Assembly (NCBI GenBank): GCA_008921705.1 | Contig: VFFE01007859.1 | Location: forward strand, 2,161,626-2,225,625 | Direction: 5' to 3' | Source of the DNA: Burhinus oedicnemus | Taxonomy: Eukaryota; Chordata; Aves; Charadriiformes; Burhinidae | DNA length: 64,000 bases | Program-made: the position numbers and the translations under genes | The notes under the pieces: model-generated | Databases searched by the model: none | Told to the model about the DNA's origin: nothing | The model's input: the letters and a program-made list of their open reading frames with translations, nothing else | Shown: in pieces, positions 39,216-51,479 of the stretch | How positions within the stretch are numbered: the first letter of the stretch is position 1 | Layout of the letters: every line of letters starts with the position of its first letter

Positions 39216-41320
39216 ACTGTACAGTAAGGTTATCCACAGATTTACACTGGACTGCAGTGATAAACCTTCTTTTTCATTAGTCCAATAGATCATAGGATAT
39301 ACAGTACTTACAAATGTTTCAGCATTAAATATAAGCTGGAGTGCTTTGCTGTATGTATGCATTTGAGGGCAGGGGGTCAATAAATAGACTGAATGTTGCT
39401 TCACAAAATATCTGTCAGTGTGCATTAGCAGAATACCTGATCAAGAGATGAGCTGGCTGTAAAACATCCCCTGCACACCCGAACTTCCAGACCATATACG
39501 CTAACAGCAGCCAGGAGTTCGGCAGGTCTAAAAATCACACAAGTTATTTAAATGCTTAAACCCATGCATGCAGGATTTTTTAAAAAAGCAAATGCAGTGA
39601 GACAACAATACATTTCTGCTGGTGGATTTTAACTTTTCTAGATATGTGCTACCCAAAAAATTGCCAGACCTCATATCAGAGACCCGTGTGAGGCTCTGAA
39701 ACATCAAAGCACGAGAGATGCAGATAGCTAAGGCTACAGAAGAGCTACGGGCTGTTCCCGTGGCTGTGGCTCACAACATGTCCTTGCACTGCTCCTACAT
39801 GGCAAAGAGGACAAGATGACTCAGGATCAGGCCCCTGCCCCATCTTGCAGGGCAACCAGAGATGCTGCTTAATGATGATGCTCACCTGCTCAGGCTATAG
39901 CCAGAATGGAAAGGCTGATGCTGGAGAGCAGGAAAAGCCTCCTTTTCTGGCTGCCTAAAACTTCAAGGATATTATGGAGTATATGGTGTTACAGAGTACT
40001 TCTCCTGGAGTGCTCCAGCGGGAGCACCCAGTAGAGGAGGGCTGTCAGCCCCTAAGGCAAGAAGATTTTTGGCAAGGGTAGGAAATACCATGGGACTAAT
40101 TGACTTTCTGTGGCTGTGAATGGTGAATGGGTGGGGGAAGAGAAAATACTGTAAAAAAATTCTAGCGAGAGGCAGAAGAGTATTTTCCTCCGGAAAAGCC
40201 AAAATCATCACTATTGGATGACTTGAGGGTCAGAAAAAAAGAGATTCAGGACTCCACCTGCCACCAGCCAGCCAAAAGCAAGACACGAACAATCTCATTT
40301 ATCCCTCAAAATTTCTGACAGTCCCTGCTTTAAGTGGCAACATTTGAAACACAAATACTCACAGCGACAAGGATGCACACCGCAAGGCTCAGTGTGGGAA
40401 GCACAGAGCATCCTCTGGCTCCTGCCAAGTCCTTTTTCAACAAATTGGTTTCACCGGGATCAAGCATATTTGTACAAGCCACATAAACAGGTTTAATAAA
40501 TTTTAAACCCCACAAAAATATTAAAAGCGACTCGTGTTTAAATTCCTAGGGAGCCCAGGCAAACGAGCCTCCAGCCTCCTTGATGGGTCTGGTGACTCAG
40601 CTCAACCCCAGAGCTAAAAAAGGTGAAGAAAAGGAAAAATAAAGGGAGAAAACTTCTATGTTCTTACCAGTGTTCCAGAAAAGGGGAGGGACGAGCAAGT
40701 AATGTGGAGAACAACTAAGATGAAATGTGATGTTGAAATGAGTAAGTAAGTTCATTATATTCTACAACATGATAAGACTTTGCAGGCCTGATTACAACAT
40801 TAAGGGATGGTGCTGCAATATTATAAATTACAGGGTGAAGCACTCCTGTTTCTGCCTCTATATTTCTAAGGTGGGAGAAGTTAATTATTTTTATAGGTCT
40901 AGATATTGCAAGGATGAGGATATCAGAATATCTTGTCATCAAGTCTAAAGACAGCAGTGGAGAAGAGGCAGAGGGGGAACCACCCCATTTAAAGAAAATT
41001 ATTATAAAAATACTAAAAATGATCTATAGATTTTTTGACCTACATCCATCATTTTTACATACCTAGGTACTTCATGCCTTGTCTCCATAAACCATCACTC
41101 TGTTATTTTTCATGAGGCTGAGAGTAAATGGCCAAAGCTTAAGACTTGGAAGTAAAAAATTAAAAAATTAAATATATAAATAAAATCAACATAAGCAAAA
41201 AGGTTAATGGGAATTTGTGTGATTTTATTATTATTAAGGAGCACAGGGAGAAGAACAGCATTTCTAGCACTCTAAGTGGCCTGCGGTACAATCAGTAACC
41301 CTGAAGTATATTCAGCAATC

Positions 41321-41335
41321 TTTTTTTTTTTTTTT
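41321..41335 (+). repeat. Poly-T run (15 T)
   Basis: Fifteen consecutive T about 55 bases upstream of a candidate regulatory block. No retroelement body is attached. Confidence 0.9.
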
Positions 41336-41389
41336 CAATTGCCCACCGCAGCCTATATTACAAATACATAAATCATAATGTTTCAACAA

Positions 41390-41620
41390 AAGCAAAATTT
41401 AATTTTCTCCTTTCAGCTGTTATCTGGGCCGGGTGGTATATGGCAGGCTGCGGCCGAGTCATTTATTACACTTGCTGAATGGATAATGGCAGGGAGAGTC
41501 TATTATACCCAGCTTTGTTAGGGCTTTGAATGTGCTACTGAAACCTGTGGCAGTCTAAATCTCTTTACATCTGTAATAGATACACAGCACTCTATTATTT
41601 CATGCCAGAGCAAAATTAAA
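41390..41620. promoter_or_regulatory. Candidate conserved non-coding (enhancer-like) block
   Basis: A unique block is sharply different from its AT-rich surroundings. It begins with AAAATTTAATTTTCTCC and CAGCTGTTATC, followed by a CpG-containing core (GGGCCGGGTGG, GCTGCGGCCGAGTCA) at about 41427-41462. It continues with ATTTATTACACTTGC, GGATAATGGCAG, CTATTATACCC, CTTTGTTAGGG and TCTGTAATAGATA. E-box, TAAT and ATTA-type, GATA-like and SOX-like words cluster over about 220 bases, and it directly precedes a G-rich tract. Among the blocks here it is one of the better enhancer candidates, but this remains inference without alignment. Confidence 0.35.
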
Positions 41621-41630
41621 TAGTTGTGTG

Positions 41631-41674
41631 TAGGGGGAGGGGGAGGAAGGAGGGCTGGGGGGGAGCGGAGGGGC
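41631..41674 (+). repeat. G-rich tract with G-quadruplex potential
   Basis: G-tracts of 5, 5, 3, 7 and 4 bases occur within about 41 bases on the plus strand, separated by short A/C/T loops. That fits the usual four-tract G-quadruplex pattern. The tract abuts the candidate regulatory block ending near 41620. Confidence 0.8.
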
Positions 41675-44185
41675 TCTAGGGATGGCACAGGGCATTTTGC
41701 TGAAAACGCGTTAAAAGCAGCGGTGGCTCCGGGACTTGTGCTCATCTCGCAGACGCATTTTTGTTTTGCTTTTGAAGATGCCTGTCTTAACAGGCAATGC
41801 CTCTGTGCTCAGCTCATGCAATGAGATGCATGATCCCTTCCTCCTCCAGGGTGGTATTTTGCAGAATTGCAGGAAAACGACAACCCTCTCATGCCCAGCC
41901 TTGGTGCAGCCCAAAAAATCTGCACTTGTGCCCATGTTCCTCCCTCCCTGGTTCGTGCCCTTGGGGGCTGGTGTGTGAGCATCACCTGCATTACCAGCTT
42001 TAATGCAGGCATCCCACACAGGAAAAGGGATGTGGAGGGAGCTTGCAGCTGAAGCTGGTGGCCACAGAGCAGTGACCCCAGAATCTGGGCTGCAGAAAGG
42101 TCTCCTTCCCTTCCTTACATGCCACCACTGGCTCAGGCAGGCACCACCATCCCCTGATCCTCACCCTCCCACCAGCCAGACTGCCAAGGGCCAGCAGGCA
42201 ACCTTACATCTCCATCGTTGGCTCTCTCATTAATTGCTTGTCCAACAGCCTGCCTTCCACACCAGCCCAGGAGGGCTGGAGCACGGCTGGCTGCTATAGC
42301 ACCCCATGCCCTGAGGTAATGCTCATCAGAAAAAATTATTTTGCTGCTACTTTTGAAAATGGGAAACCCCAGATTTCTCAAAAAAAAACCCTGATTATTG
42401 TGAAAAATTGAGTTTTGTCCTTGGAGGGTGTGTTACTGGCGATTTTTATGGTCAAATGCACCAACAGACCCATGTCTGATGTACAAATCAAGGGCAACAC
42501 TACCTCCTCTGGCCACAAATTTGTGTTTGGCTTGGGTACAAGCCCAGCCTGTAAAGCAGCCCCCGGGCAGAGGTAAAGGCTGCAGCAGAGGTGCACCCTG
42601 GCTTCCTACCAGCACCAGCACACAAAGCCAAGAGGCTGCAGAAGCTCTCAAGCTCACTGACCTCTCACATGGGATTTGCCTGGCTGAGATGGTTATAAAG
42701 AGGAAGGGCTGTTTAGAGGAGGAAAGTGTTTGTTTAGTTATTAAAACTACTGCCTTCTTGACAACTAAAACTATTAGATAATGGAGGGCAGAAAGGAAAG
42801 TCTTCTGTGATAGCACCCATAATAGCCTTTTCAGGGTGTTTGTGACCACTTTTTACACCGTTCCGGTTTTGTTCCAGCACACACCGAGCACACTCTTTAT
42901 ACACACTCAACAGAGACATGAGTGCATCCTTCCCACAAGTGCTTCCAATCAACCAACTACAAAAGGAAAGATGAGGGAGCCCACCGGGGCTCCAGCAGCC
43001 TTCACAACACTAGCTGCTTGGGACTTCGGGAAATGCAATCCCTGGGTTGCATTTGAGGTAGCGCTGGGATGCCCCGAGGTACCTCAGCTGTCCAAGAAGA
43101 CTTTGCACACATGGAGAAGGTGCGTGTGACAGACTGGATTCATGCATATGGTTGTGTTTCCCTCTGGTGGCTGGGATCAGTGGCTATGGAAATCCCTTGC
43201 AGAGCTCTCTCGGAGATCTCCTTTAGCTTACGCGGCAAAGATCCATGTCACAATCACGGATGTGGTTTTCATTAAATGGTCATATCTCCAAGACAGAGCA
43301 CCACAGCCCCAAAGGTGTTAAAGCATGGGCCTCTAAGCAAAAATCACACAAAAATCAGCTTCTTAAGAATAAATTGCTCCTTAAGAACCATTTCCTAGGA
43401 AAGAAGCAAAAGAGAGGGATGTCTTGAAGCAAACAAAACTGGCCAGGCCTCCACTGCCCTGCACAGCATCCACGGGTTAATGCAGCAATGCCCTTTGCAG
43501 TGCTGTGCACAAGAGACCCGATGACAAGTAAATCAGAGACAGAATAACAAGTTTCACTAAAGTTAGCCCCAGACAATCTTATTATCCCCCCCAATAAAAA
43601 AAAAGAGTTTATCCTTTAGCTCCCCTTAACTCTATTATCAAGCAAGAATTCTCTTGCTGCCTTACTTGTAATAGCATTGTCCTCTTCTCAGATAACAAGA
43701 AGAGACTCCTACCATCCTCCTACCTGCCAAATCTTCTACCAATCTCAAGCAAGAGGATTAAAACTGCTACTGGGTGAGGCTGCAGTTGCTCTGTGCCTGG
43801 CTGCTTTTTAAAAAGCCATCTTATCTATGCTCAAAGAAGTAGAGGCTCTTCCCTCGATGTGTCGCTTTGTTATCACGTACAGGCTCTTTCGCCATCACAC
43901 TTCTGAGGCAGATTGATTTAATCTGTAGATAGCAATGCCCCACTCCCTGGAGGAGCTAAAAGTCCCACAACTCCAAACGTGCCAGCAGAGTGGTTTATTC
44001 TTTTATCATTACCACACAGGGGAGGAAGTTGTTTAGTGGTTTTCTTTTGGAAACAGAGTTGGGGAGGGGCTTGTATTTCCTTGATTTTCAGGGAAAATCT
44101 GTTGACTGACTGTTGGTTAACAAGTCCCATTTGTTTCCTTGCTCTGAAGCACACTCCCCTTCGGGGAATCAAAACCTGCTTATTT
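41675..44185. other. GC-richer unique DNA, no gene seen
   Basis: Base composition is more G/C-rich than most of the window, so stops are fewer and many overlapping frames of 60-140 codons occur on both strands (for example 42433-42849 minus against 42428-42781 plus). None shows a protein motif or a splice-bounded structure. An old, unrecognised retroelement or a non-coding exon cannot be excluded. I see no LTR pair, poly-A signal context or tRNA primer site that I could defend. Confidence 0.55.
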
Positions 44186-45377
44186 ATGTCATCTACCTGG
44201 ACTTGTGCCGATCTACATCATCTATCTGGACTTCTGCAAAGCATTTGACACTGTTCCACATTACATCCTTGTCTCTAAATTAGAGAGACATAGATTTGAC
44301 CGATGGATCGCTCGGTGGATAAGGAATTGGCTGAATGGTCGCACTCAAAAGAGTTGTGGTCAACGGCTCAATGTCCAAGTGGCAAGCAGTGACGAGAGGT
44401 GTTCCTCAGGGGTCAATATTGGGACCGGTCCTGTTTAACACCTTTGTCAGCGACATAGACAGTGGGATTGAGTGCACCCTCGGTAAGTTTGCCAACGACA
44501 CCAAGCTGTTTAGAGTGGTCGACTTGCTGGAGGAAAAGAATGCCATCCAGAAGGACCTGGACAGGCTTGAGAGGTGGGCCCGTGCCAACCTCATGAAGTT
44601 CAACAAGGCCAAGTGCAAGGTCCTGCACATGAGCCAGGGCAATGCCACGCACAAATACAGGCTGGGTGGAGAACTGATTAAGAGCAGCCTTGAGGAGAGG
44701 GACTTGAGGATGTTGATGGATGAGAAGCTCAACATGACCTGGCAATGCACACTTACAGCCCAGAAAGCCAACCGCATCCTGGGCTGCATCAAAAGAAGTG
44801 TGGCCAGCAGGTCAAGGGAGGTGATTCTGCCCCTCTGCTCTGCTCTCATGGGACCCCACCTAGAGTACTGTGTCCAGCTCTGGGGCCCTCAACATAAGAA
44901 GGTTATGGACCTGTTGTAGCAAGTCCAGAGGAGGGCCACGAAGATGATCAGAGGGCTGGAGGACCTCTCCTATGAGGACAGGCTGAGAGAGTTGGGGTTG
45001 TTCAGCCTGGAGCAGAGAAGGCTCCAGGCAGACCTTGTAGCAGCTTTCCAGTACCTAAAGGGGGTCTACAGGAAAGATGGGGAGGAATTCTTTAGCAGGG
45101 AGTGTAGTGATAGGATGAGGGATAATGGCTTCAAACTAGAAGAGGGTAGGTTTAGATTAGCTGTTCAGAAGAAATTCTTTACTCTGAGGGTGGTGCGACA
45201 CTGGAACAGATTGCCCAGAGAAGTTGTGGAGGCCCCATTCCTGGAAGTGTTCAAGGCCAGGTTGGATGGGGCTTTGAGCAACCTGATCTTGTGGAAAGTG
45301 TCCCTTGGCCATGGCAGGGGGGTTGGAACTAGATGATCTTTAAGGTCCCTTCCAACCCAACCATTCTATGATTTTAT
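44186..45377 (+). mobile_element. 5'-truncated CR1 LINE with partial reverse transcriptase
   Basis: The largest transposon in the window, about 1.2 kb. It begins inside the RT palm at motif A ([11 protein letters not shown], from about 44223). It continues through motif B (RGVPQGS at 44395-44415) and motif C at 44488-44499, then the thumb/C-terminal region and 3' UTR. It ends with ACTAGATGATCTTTAAGG at 45330-45347 and CCATTCTATGATTTTATG. The 5' UTR, ORF1, endonuclease and first RT segments are missing, as is usual for CR1. Many stretches still read close to remembered CR1 consensus, so it is younger than the 2.1 and 31.4 kb fragments. It cannot mobilise. Confidence 0.97.
44218..45336 (+). pseudogene. 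CR1 ORF2 reverse transcriptase remnant, multiply broken
   Basis: This is the remnant of the CR1 reverse transcriptase. Motif A is read in the frame of 44205. An extra A in the run 44347-44350 then shifts the frame, and motif B onward is read in the frame of 44335. Motif C reads FAND where CR1 has FADD (AAC at 44494-44496), losing a metal-binding aspartate. An in-frame TAG at 44917-44919 interrupts the thumb region. The usual TAG after SNLV reads TTG at 45289-45291, so translation would run on to TGA at 45334-45336. Upstream, a 20-base near-repeat (44189-44208 against 44218-44237, 29 bases apart) doubles the motif A coding sequence out of frame. Confidence 0.93.
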
Positions 45378-48300
45378 GTTGCTTGCCATTAACAAGACTT
45401 GCACCTGTATACAGATCACCCTCTAGGGAAAGAGACACACGCTGTCCCCTTTGGTTGAGTTTGTTTGTGTAATCCAAAGTCCCTGGAAAGTTTTCAGACC
45501 GTCTCTGCAGTGTGCTCTGATGAGCTACAGCGAGGAGGCGAAAGAAGACATGTTGGCCCCTTAGATTTTTCCTTCCCTTTCCATAATCACTACGCATCTC
45601 TGGCACTGATGACCATCTGTCCCCATGTTCCCATGACTAGCAAGTCAATATTTTGGAATTTGAACACACAGAAGCACTAAGCATTGACCAGGAATGCCTT
45701 AGCTTCCATCTAAAATCATATTTTTACCCCTCTCAGCTGCAAAGCAGCAGTTGCATTGAAATGTATGGGCTTCTTAGAGTGACACTGCTGCTCTCCTCAG
45801 GTATCGGTGCCCAGCCCTGAGTTGGAAAGACCTTTGGGACAGATTTGCTGCATCTTTTGAGTCTTTCAGGGGCAAGCACACAAGCACAGTTTGAATAATA
45901 AATGCATGAGGTTGGCAGTACATGTTATGTCAGGCTGAAACGGAGGATTATTTCTAACCTGAATTCAACATTTGAAAAGGTTCTTTTGCATCAGATACCT
46001 TGAGAATTTGACCAATTTTGTGCTGCTTATCCATGAAAGACCTGAAGGATAAGTAGCACCACAGGGCATTAAAACAAACTGTTCTTGTTGATAAGCTTGT
46101 GGACGCTGAGTACCTCTACAAGTCAACCCACGCATTCATGGTGATATGTACATTCCTGAGACTGCTTGGCACCTAATCAGGGTTTTATGAATTTGGTTCT
46201 ATGCTGACAGAAAGCTGAAATAACTGGGATCTGAACGCCTTCTGTCATGCTAGACAAAACCAAGGGTACAACTCAACTCATGCTTCAGCATTCTGGGACC
46301 TTTTTTTTTGAGTCCTACTGCTTCACAAAATGGTGCAGCCAGGCAGAGGAGTATAATCTGCCACAGCATCAAAGTTACCTCCCTTCGCAAACTCCTCTTT
46401 TAAGATAATCTAGTACTAACCTTCTGAGCATTCTTGTCATCTTTTTAAGTGCTCAGTGTTTTCTGAACCTTCCTACATTGCTGTCAATGACATTCTACAA
46501 CAATGAGCACCAAAAAACAACAGTACCTTGTGGGAATTATCTCTACTGGTTATGTGATAACTAACTTTCTTTTCATTGAACATCACCTTATTCTCATTCT
46601 CATCTCTCATGGCCTCATTCTCACCTCTTTTATTCAGGATAAGAATTTCCCACCATATTTCTCCTCCATGTTATATCCTTTTACCTGGTCTCTTCTTATT
46701 AATTTCTTTTCTGGTATAAATGACCCAAATTTTCATGTATAAAAGGTGTACCAGATCCCAAATAACGTCCATGAGCATTTTTTGAACTTCTTATTGCACT
46801 TAAAAACTTTGTTAAGAATAACCAGAATTCAACAGTATATACATCTATCACATATATGCCCATATTATACACAAAACTGAAACCAACTGATGCATTTGTT
46901 GACAGCAAAACAAAACAGGCCACCTTGGTTGATTAGGTTTCCACATCACTTGATACCTTTCCAGTGAAGAGTTCTGGTATAATTGAGAAGCAATTACTGA
47001 AACTGCTGTGGTAACCCAGCTGCTGGAGTAGCTGAGGACCCAGAATCTCACAGAGTAAAGACATTTGAGCAGGGCTCCAGAAATTCAGCGTGAACATGAC
47101 GCAAACATTGGTCAGAGCTAGGGCATCTCTGTAAGCAGACCTCCTATTAAAGGGCTAGGCCAGCTCTGCAAGCTTGCAGGGGTTTTATCTCACTATCTAG
47201 TATGTCATAAAAAAATGTGATAGGCACATTTATAATAGTGAGATTGCCCAAAGGAATCTAAAGCTGGTAGTCTTCAAGTTCATTTGAAAGTCAGTGGAAA
47301 CTGAGGACCTGCCTCCCTGCAGATTTTCTTTCTCCATCCTGAAACACTGAAGACATCTCATCTGTACCTCATGGCGTATGGTATTAAAAATTGTTTTTAT
47401 TTGTCACTACAGTAATAACCTCAGTCTCAAAGGAGGTTGGCACTGCCCCTGTCCTCAGCACTGTACAGACATCTGGGGGGGGGAAGTTCTTGTACTTTAT
47501 AATCTAAACCAACAAGGATGGAAAAATATAGCAGAAAACTTACATGCACATAATCATGTAGAGAGTTCAACTGATGTAAAACAGGTTACCATCCAAGCTA
47601 GAAATTGAAGCTCAGCTCCCAGTTTCTCAACAGGAAACACACAAATCTGGAGCTCTGTCCCTTGTACTTCAATTTCCCCAGTGAGAGCGCAAAGCCATTT
47701 TTTTTTAAACATGGATTTTCAAAGAAATATGAGCATACTGATAATAAACAAATATGATTTTTCAAATGGCAAAGGTAAAAACAGACACACAAACTTGTTA
47801 AAGAAATCCTGCTGATGTTAACTGTGGTTGGAGTAGTGATCTAGCGATCAGAGCCACTTGCCTCTTCTGTTTGCAAGGCTTATGTGGGTCCCATAGGAGC
47901 TCCCATTTAAATAGGGGAGGGATTTCATCTCTAAACAACAAGGCTAGTGTCAGATGTAGCTGACACACAAAGGGTAAAGGTTATAATTTCATGAGGCATG
48001 AATGTTTTTTTAATTTCAACCAATTAAATTAAACTCTCAGTCTGAGGCCCACAGTGCGTGGTCCCTGAAATGACCATTTACCATACATATCAAATACTCA
48101 AGAGGTTTCCTTTTCTGTGTTATTTCTTCAGCCCAATGACTAGATGGAAGGAAATCACTGAAGCGTGAGCTCTATAACAATATAAAATAAAATCAGAGAT
48201 GATGGTTTCCTAGGGATATTTTTTTTAATGCTGTTACATTGCTTACTTAATTTCAAAGCTACATGCTCAAATCCATGTTTTCTGTTGAGTCCTGTTAGAC

Positions 48301-51300
48301 TATAAGAAAAGAATTTATTATGTAGATTTGTAATTAGTTCTTTGTAGGGGAAATTAAGGAGTTTACAGTACCTGGGGTTAAGTGAAGGACTGCCTTCCAG
48401 CCTGCATGAGGATTCTTCTCAGCTATAGCTAAAGAATCACGCATACATCTTTTGTAGCATAAATAAAATGGCTGAATAAGAAACTTGCAGTATTTCTGAG
48501 AGTCACAGGAAGTTTAGGACCCAACTTCCCCCTCCTCCCCACCATGCCAATGATTTCAAAAGTCGCATAGAGTTTCAGGGTTCCAACGGTAAAGCTTAAA
48601 GACACCTCTCCAATTGCTCTGTCAGGTGCAGACCCTGGTTTCATGAACACACATCTACAAGGAGACATTTCCATTTTTGCAGCTTTCCCATGAGGCTCTA
48701 CCCACTTATTACTACCGGCAAATATGAATGCAAAGTTATTGACCCAAATCACAAGATATTTGTATTGCAGTTCTTCCATGCATTTCAGCACCAAAATCCT
48801 TCTGATTCATGGGCAAGACCAATTTCTTACCAGGAAAGAGCAGGAACAAAAACAAAACAATTAATTCCTTGCATCAACATTTTCTTCTAGACAAGTTCAC
48901 CGCATTTCCTACAATACTGCCTCTAAAATATCAGCATGGGAAGGCTACAGCTGAGAAAACCATTGTATGCCAAGTGTTTTTGGCACAGCACAACAAAGAG
49001 ATACATACTAATGGGACACAGAAGAGCCTCAACAGCAGCCTGTGGCTCAATAAACAAGAAACCAGAGAATATTCTTGTTTCTCTTGCAAGGTTGTCACAT
49101 GGCCACAAGCACATCTTTTGACTTATCATGAATCCCATTTTACAGACAGAGAAACTGCAGTGATAACTTTCTTTTGAAACTCAAAGTCATAAAAGAGATA
49201 TTTGTATTAGTATTATTAACGTCTGCTGAAGGAACAACACATGTTGTTTCCCCGTAAAGAACCTGCTATATTAAATGGCTATCAGCCAGTGGTACTGGTA
49301 GATGTTTCCCTAATCTTCCATACTCACTGCTACAGAAATCATTCAAAACACTGACCATACAGAATATGTCCAAATAGATTCTAAAACTATAATTTCATTT
49401 TCATATCTCCACATTTTCAAGAGAAAAATCATCCGTATTTGCCTATCAAGAAACTCTCAAACTCAGGGAGGTCTGAGATATGAAAACTACTGATATTAAG
49501 AAAGTTCTAGGACCTCTGAGAGAAAATCTTATGAATTATCCATTGATCACATTATTATTTTTTCCTCAGCTTCCATCCTGAGGTAAGCCTTGCAAGGCTC
49601 TGTGCAATCAGATGTTAGAAGCTGCACAAATATACAGTAAATCACAGGTTCCGGCCTCTCCCAGAACTTCATGAGGAAGATTTCAGTGTTTGATTAGGCA
49701 ATCAAAGATGAGTTTTGCTTGGGATAAGAGAGAATCCCTCCTGTTGGAAACAGGTGAATGACGTAAATACGGAAGCAAAATTATATGGATATTTGCATCA
49801 AAAATATCCAGTTAAAAAACCAAATAACTAAGTTGTTTCAATAAACTATATTTTCATTACATTTTAAGAGTAGATAGCAGAATTTGGGATTGTACTAAGG
49901 AGTCCCTGTTGGGCATTAAATATAGGTAGCTAACTAGGGAGCAAACATATCTTTTCTCACCCCAAAACATTCCCACTTTAATTTCCCCTTTGCAAAGTAC
50001 TCACATTACAGCAAAGAGGATTACAGAAGAAAAATACAGGCAATAGCAGGTAATGGAATATAAAGACTTTCACCTCTGGGTCATCAATTAAAATCCAGTC
50101 CCAATTGGTAGTGACTAAACATCATTACCCTCTGATAGCCGTTCAATTGCATATTTGAAATGGAGTTTCGGCTCTCCAAGCACTGCAAAAGCCCCTGCTG
50201 GGGCTCACACAAGCTGGCCTATGCGCTGGTGACTTTAGAAAAGACCCCAGAGAGCTGAGACCATGTGGAGAACAGAGATCATGCTGGGGTTCAATGGTTT
50301 GGTCTTAAACCCCTTCCCTAGCTCCCTTCCCCACAAACTCCTATTAATTATTGTGCTATGTACCGCTCTTCCCAGCCCTAATGTATGCATCCCTCTGCCT
50401 TGGCCTCCCTCAGGAGCACTGGGGGGACTGGGCTAAATGCAGAGTGCATAAATCAGGTGCTGGTATGAGAATTTCTCTTTCTTGCTTCTCTGATGCATCT
50501 TGGACAGAACTGAAGATTTTAAGACTGAAGTTACTTTAGCCCTCTCCATGGCTCCTCAGTTTTGCACAAGAGCCATCCTGGTGTCTGGTACAGCCTAGAG
50601 TCACCTGAAATTGGGGTTCTTTCTGCAAATTACTTAAGATAACATTAAGGCAACGGTGATTTCTGTGGATCTTATAGTACTTACCTGCAGGAGAAGATCC
50701 TGTCAGATGAGCCGCTGTTTCCAGCTAGGTACGGACCCAGGTTTGCAAATGTGGGGCAGCAGGCAGATGTGGTCTTGCAGAGCATCTGCAGTGTTTTCGG
50801 GTGCTGCATTTCAGGTGTTTGCAGCCACCCCTTCAGCTCAGCCACCTTGTGAGAGCTCCTCATGCATTTAAGGGCAAAAGCAGCTTCAGCTACCACCATG
50901 GGTGGAATGGCATTTTACTCCACTTCTGACTTATGCAGGTGCCAAGCCCACAAGGATGGGATAATCTGTAAATCCCATTTCATAAATCAATGTGGAGAAC
51001 AGCTAAAACTGGAGCTCATAACATAAATGCTCCGGTAGCTAAAATTCTCCGTGCAGGCAGTCAGCGTGCCCAGCCAGAGGGGAGGGGTAGGAGAGAGTCT
51101 AACTTACACCAATGTAGATTCCCTCTAGATTCCCCTCTTTAACTGGCCTGACCTTTTCTAAAAGGGTTACATCACATACAGACCTCAGCTATTACCCCCT
51201 GAACACTGTTTTCTTTGCTCTGGAAACCTCACTGAAATAATCCTGTGACAAACCTTGTGTTGTAAGGCACCCGTGAGCAGGATTGGGCCACTTTCAAGTT

Positions 51301-51479
51301 TCTGCCAAGAGTGAACAGGGAAGTCATATCCCTGTAGCGTATGTTATTTCTTTTAATAGATTCACAATCTGGGAAGGAGCCAGAGATCCTAAACAAAGAT
51401 AAGGTGTAAAGAGGTGGACAAGACATTAAAGAAATAAAATCCATATCAGGGCAATAATGGTCATAAAGCAATAAAGTGG
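45378..51479. other. Unique non-coding DNA, no gene seen
   Basis: No exon or RNA gene is supported. A stretch at about 47825-47870 with a tRNA-like head is listed separately at low confidence. The 121- and 122-codon frames at 48429-48794 (minus) and 48809-49177 (plus) have no recognisable motif. A TACTTACCTG word at 50678-50687 resembles both the U1 snRNA 5' end and a minus-strand splice donor, but nothing around it supports either. Confidence 0.6.
47820..47960 (+). repeat. Possible tRNA-derived SINE head (MIR-like)
   Basis: The sequence GTAGTGATCTAGCGATCAGAGCC at about 47831-47853 resembles the box A side of MIR/tRNA-type SINEs (a 'tagtggtctagtggttagagc' pattern). The rest of a MIR body is not clear. 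Low confidence. Confidence 0.2.

Larger units (their letters stand above)
32031..41389. other. Unique non-coding DNA with simple repeats, no gene seen
   Basis: No exon or RNA gene is supported. The stretch contains AT-rich (34881-34958), CA (35531-35546), A-rich (38680-38790) and T-run (41321-41335) simple repeats. A degenerate repeat sits at 38991-39215. Overlapping short frames near 31.9-32.7 kb on both strands cannot all be real and none shows a motif. The 148-codon minus-strand frame at 38360-38806 runs across the A-rich tract, so its phenylalanine/lysine-rich product is low complexity. Confidence 0.65.

Noticed and set aside
42428..42849. Overlapping 117- and 138-codon frames on opposite strands
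   Set aside because: The region is GC-richer, so stops are rarer. The frames exclude each other and neither has a motif.
44406..44849. Minus-strand frames of 147 and 110 codons in the CR1
   Set aside because: They are antisense shadows of the reverse transcriptase remnant.
50678..50700. U1 snRNA-like 5' end or minus-strand splice donor (TACTTACCTGCAGGAG)
   Set aside because: The match to U1 stops after about 20 bases with no stem-loops or Sm site, and no coding frame leads into it as an exon on the minus strand.
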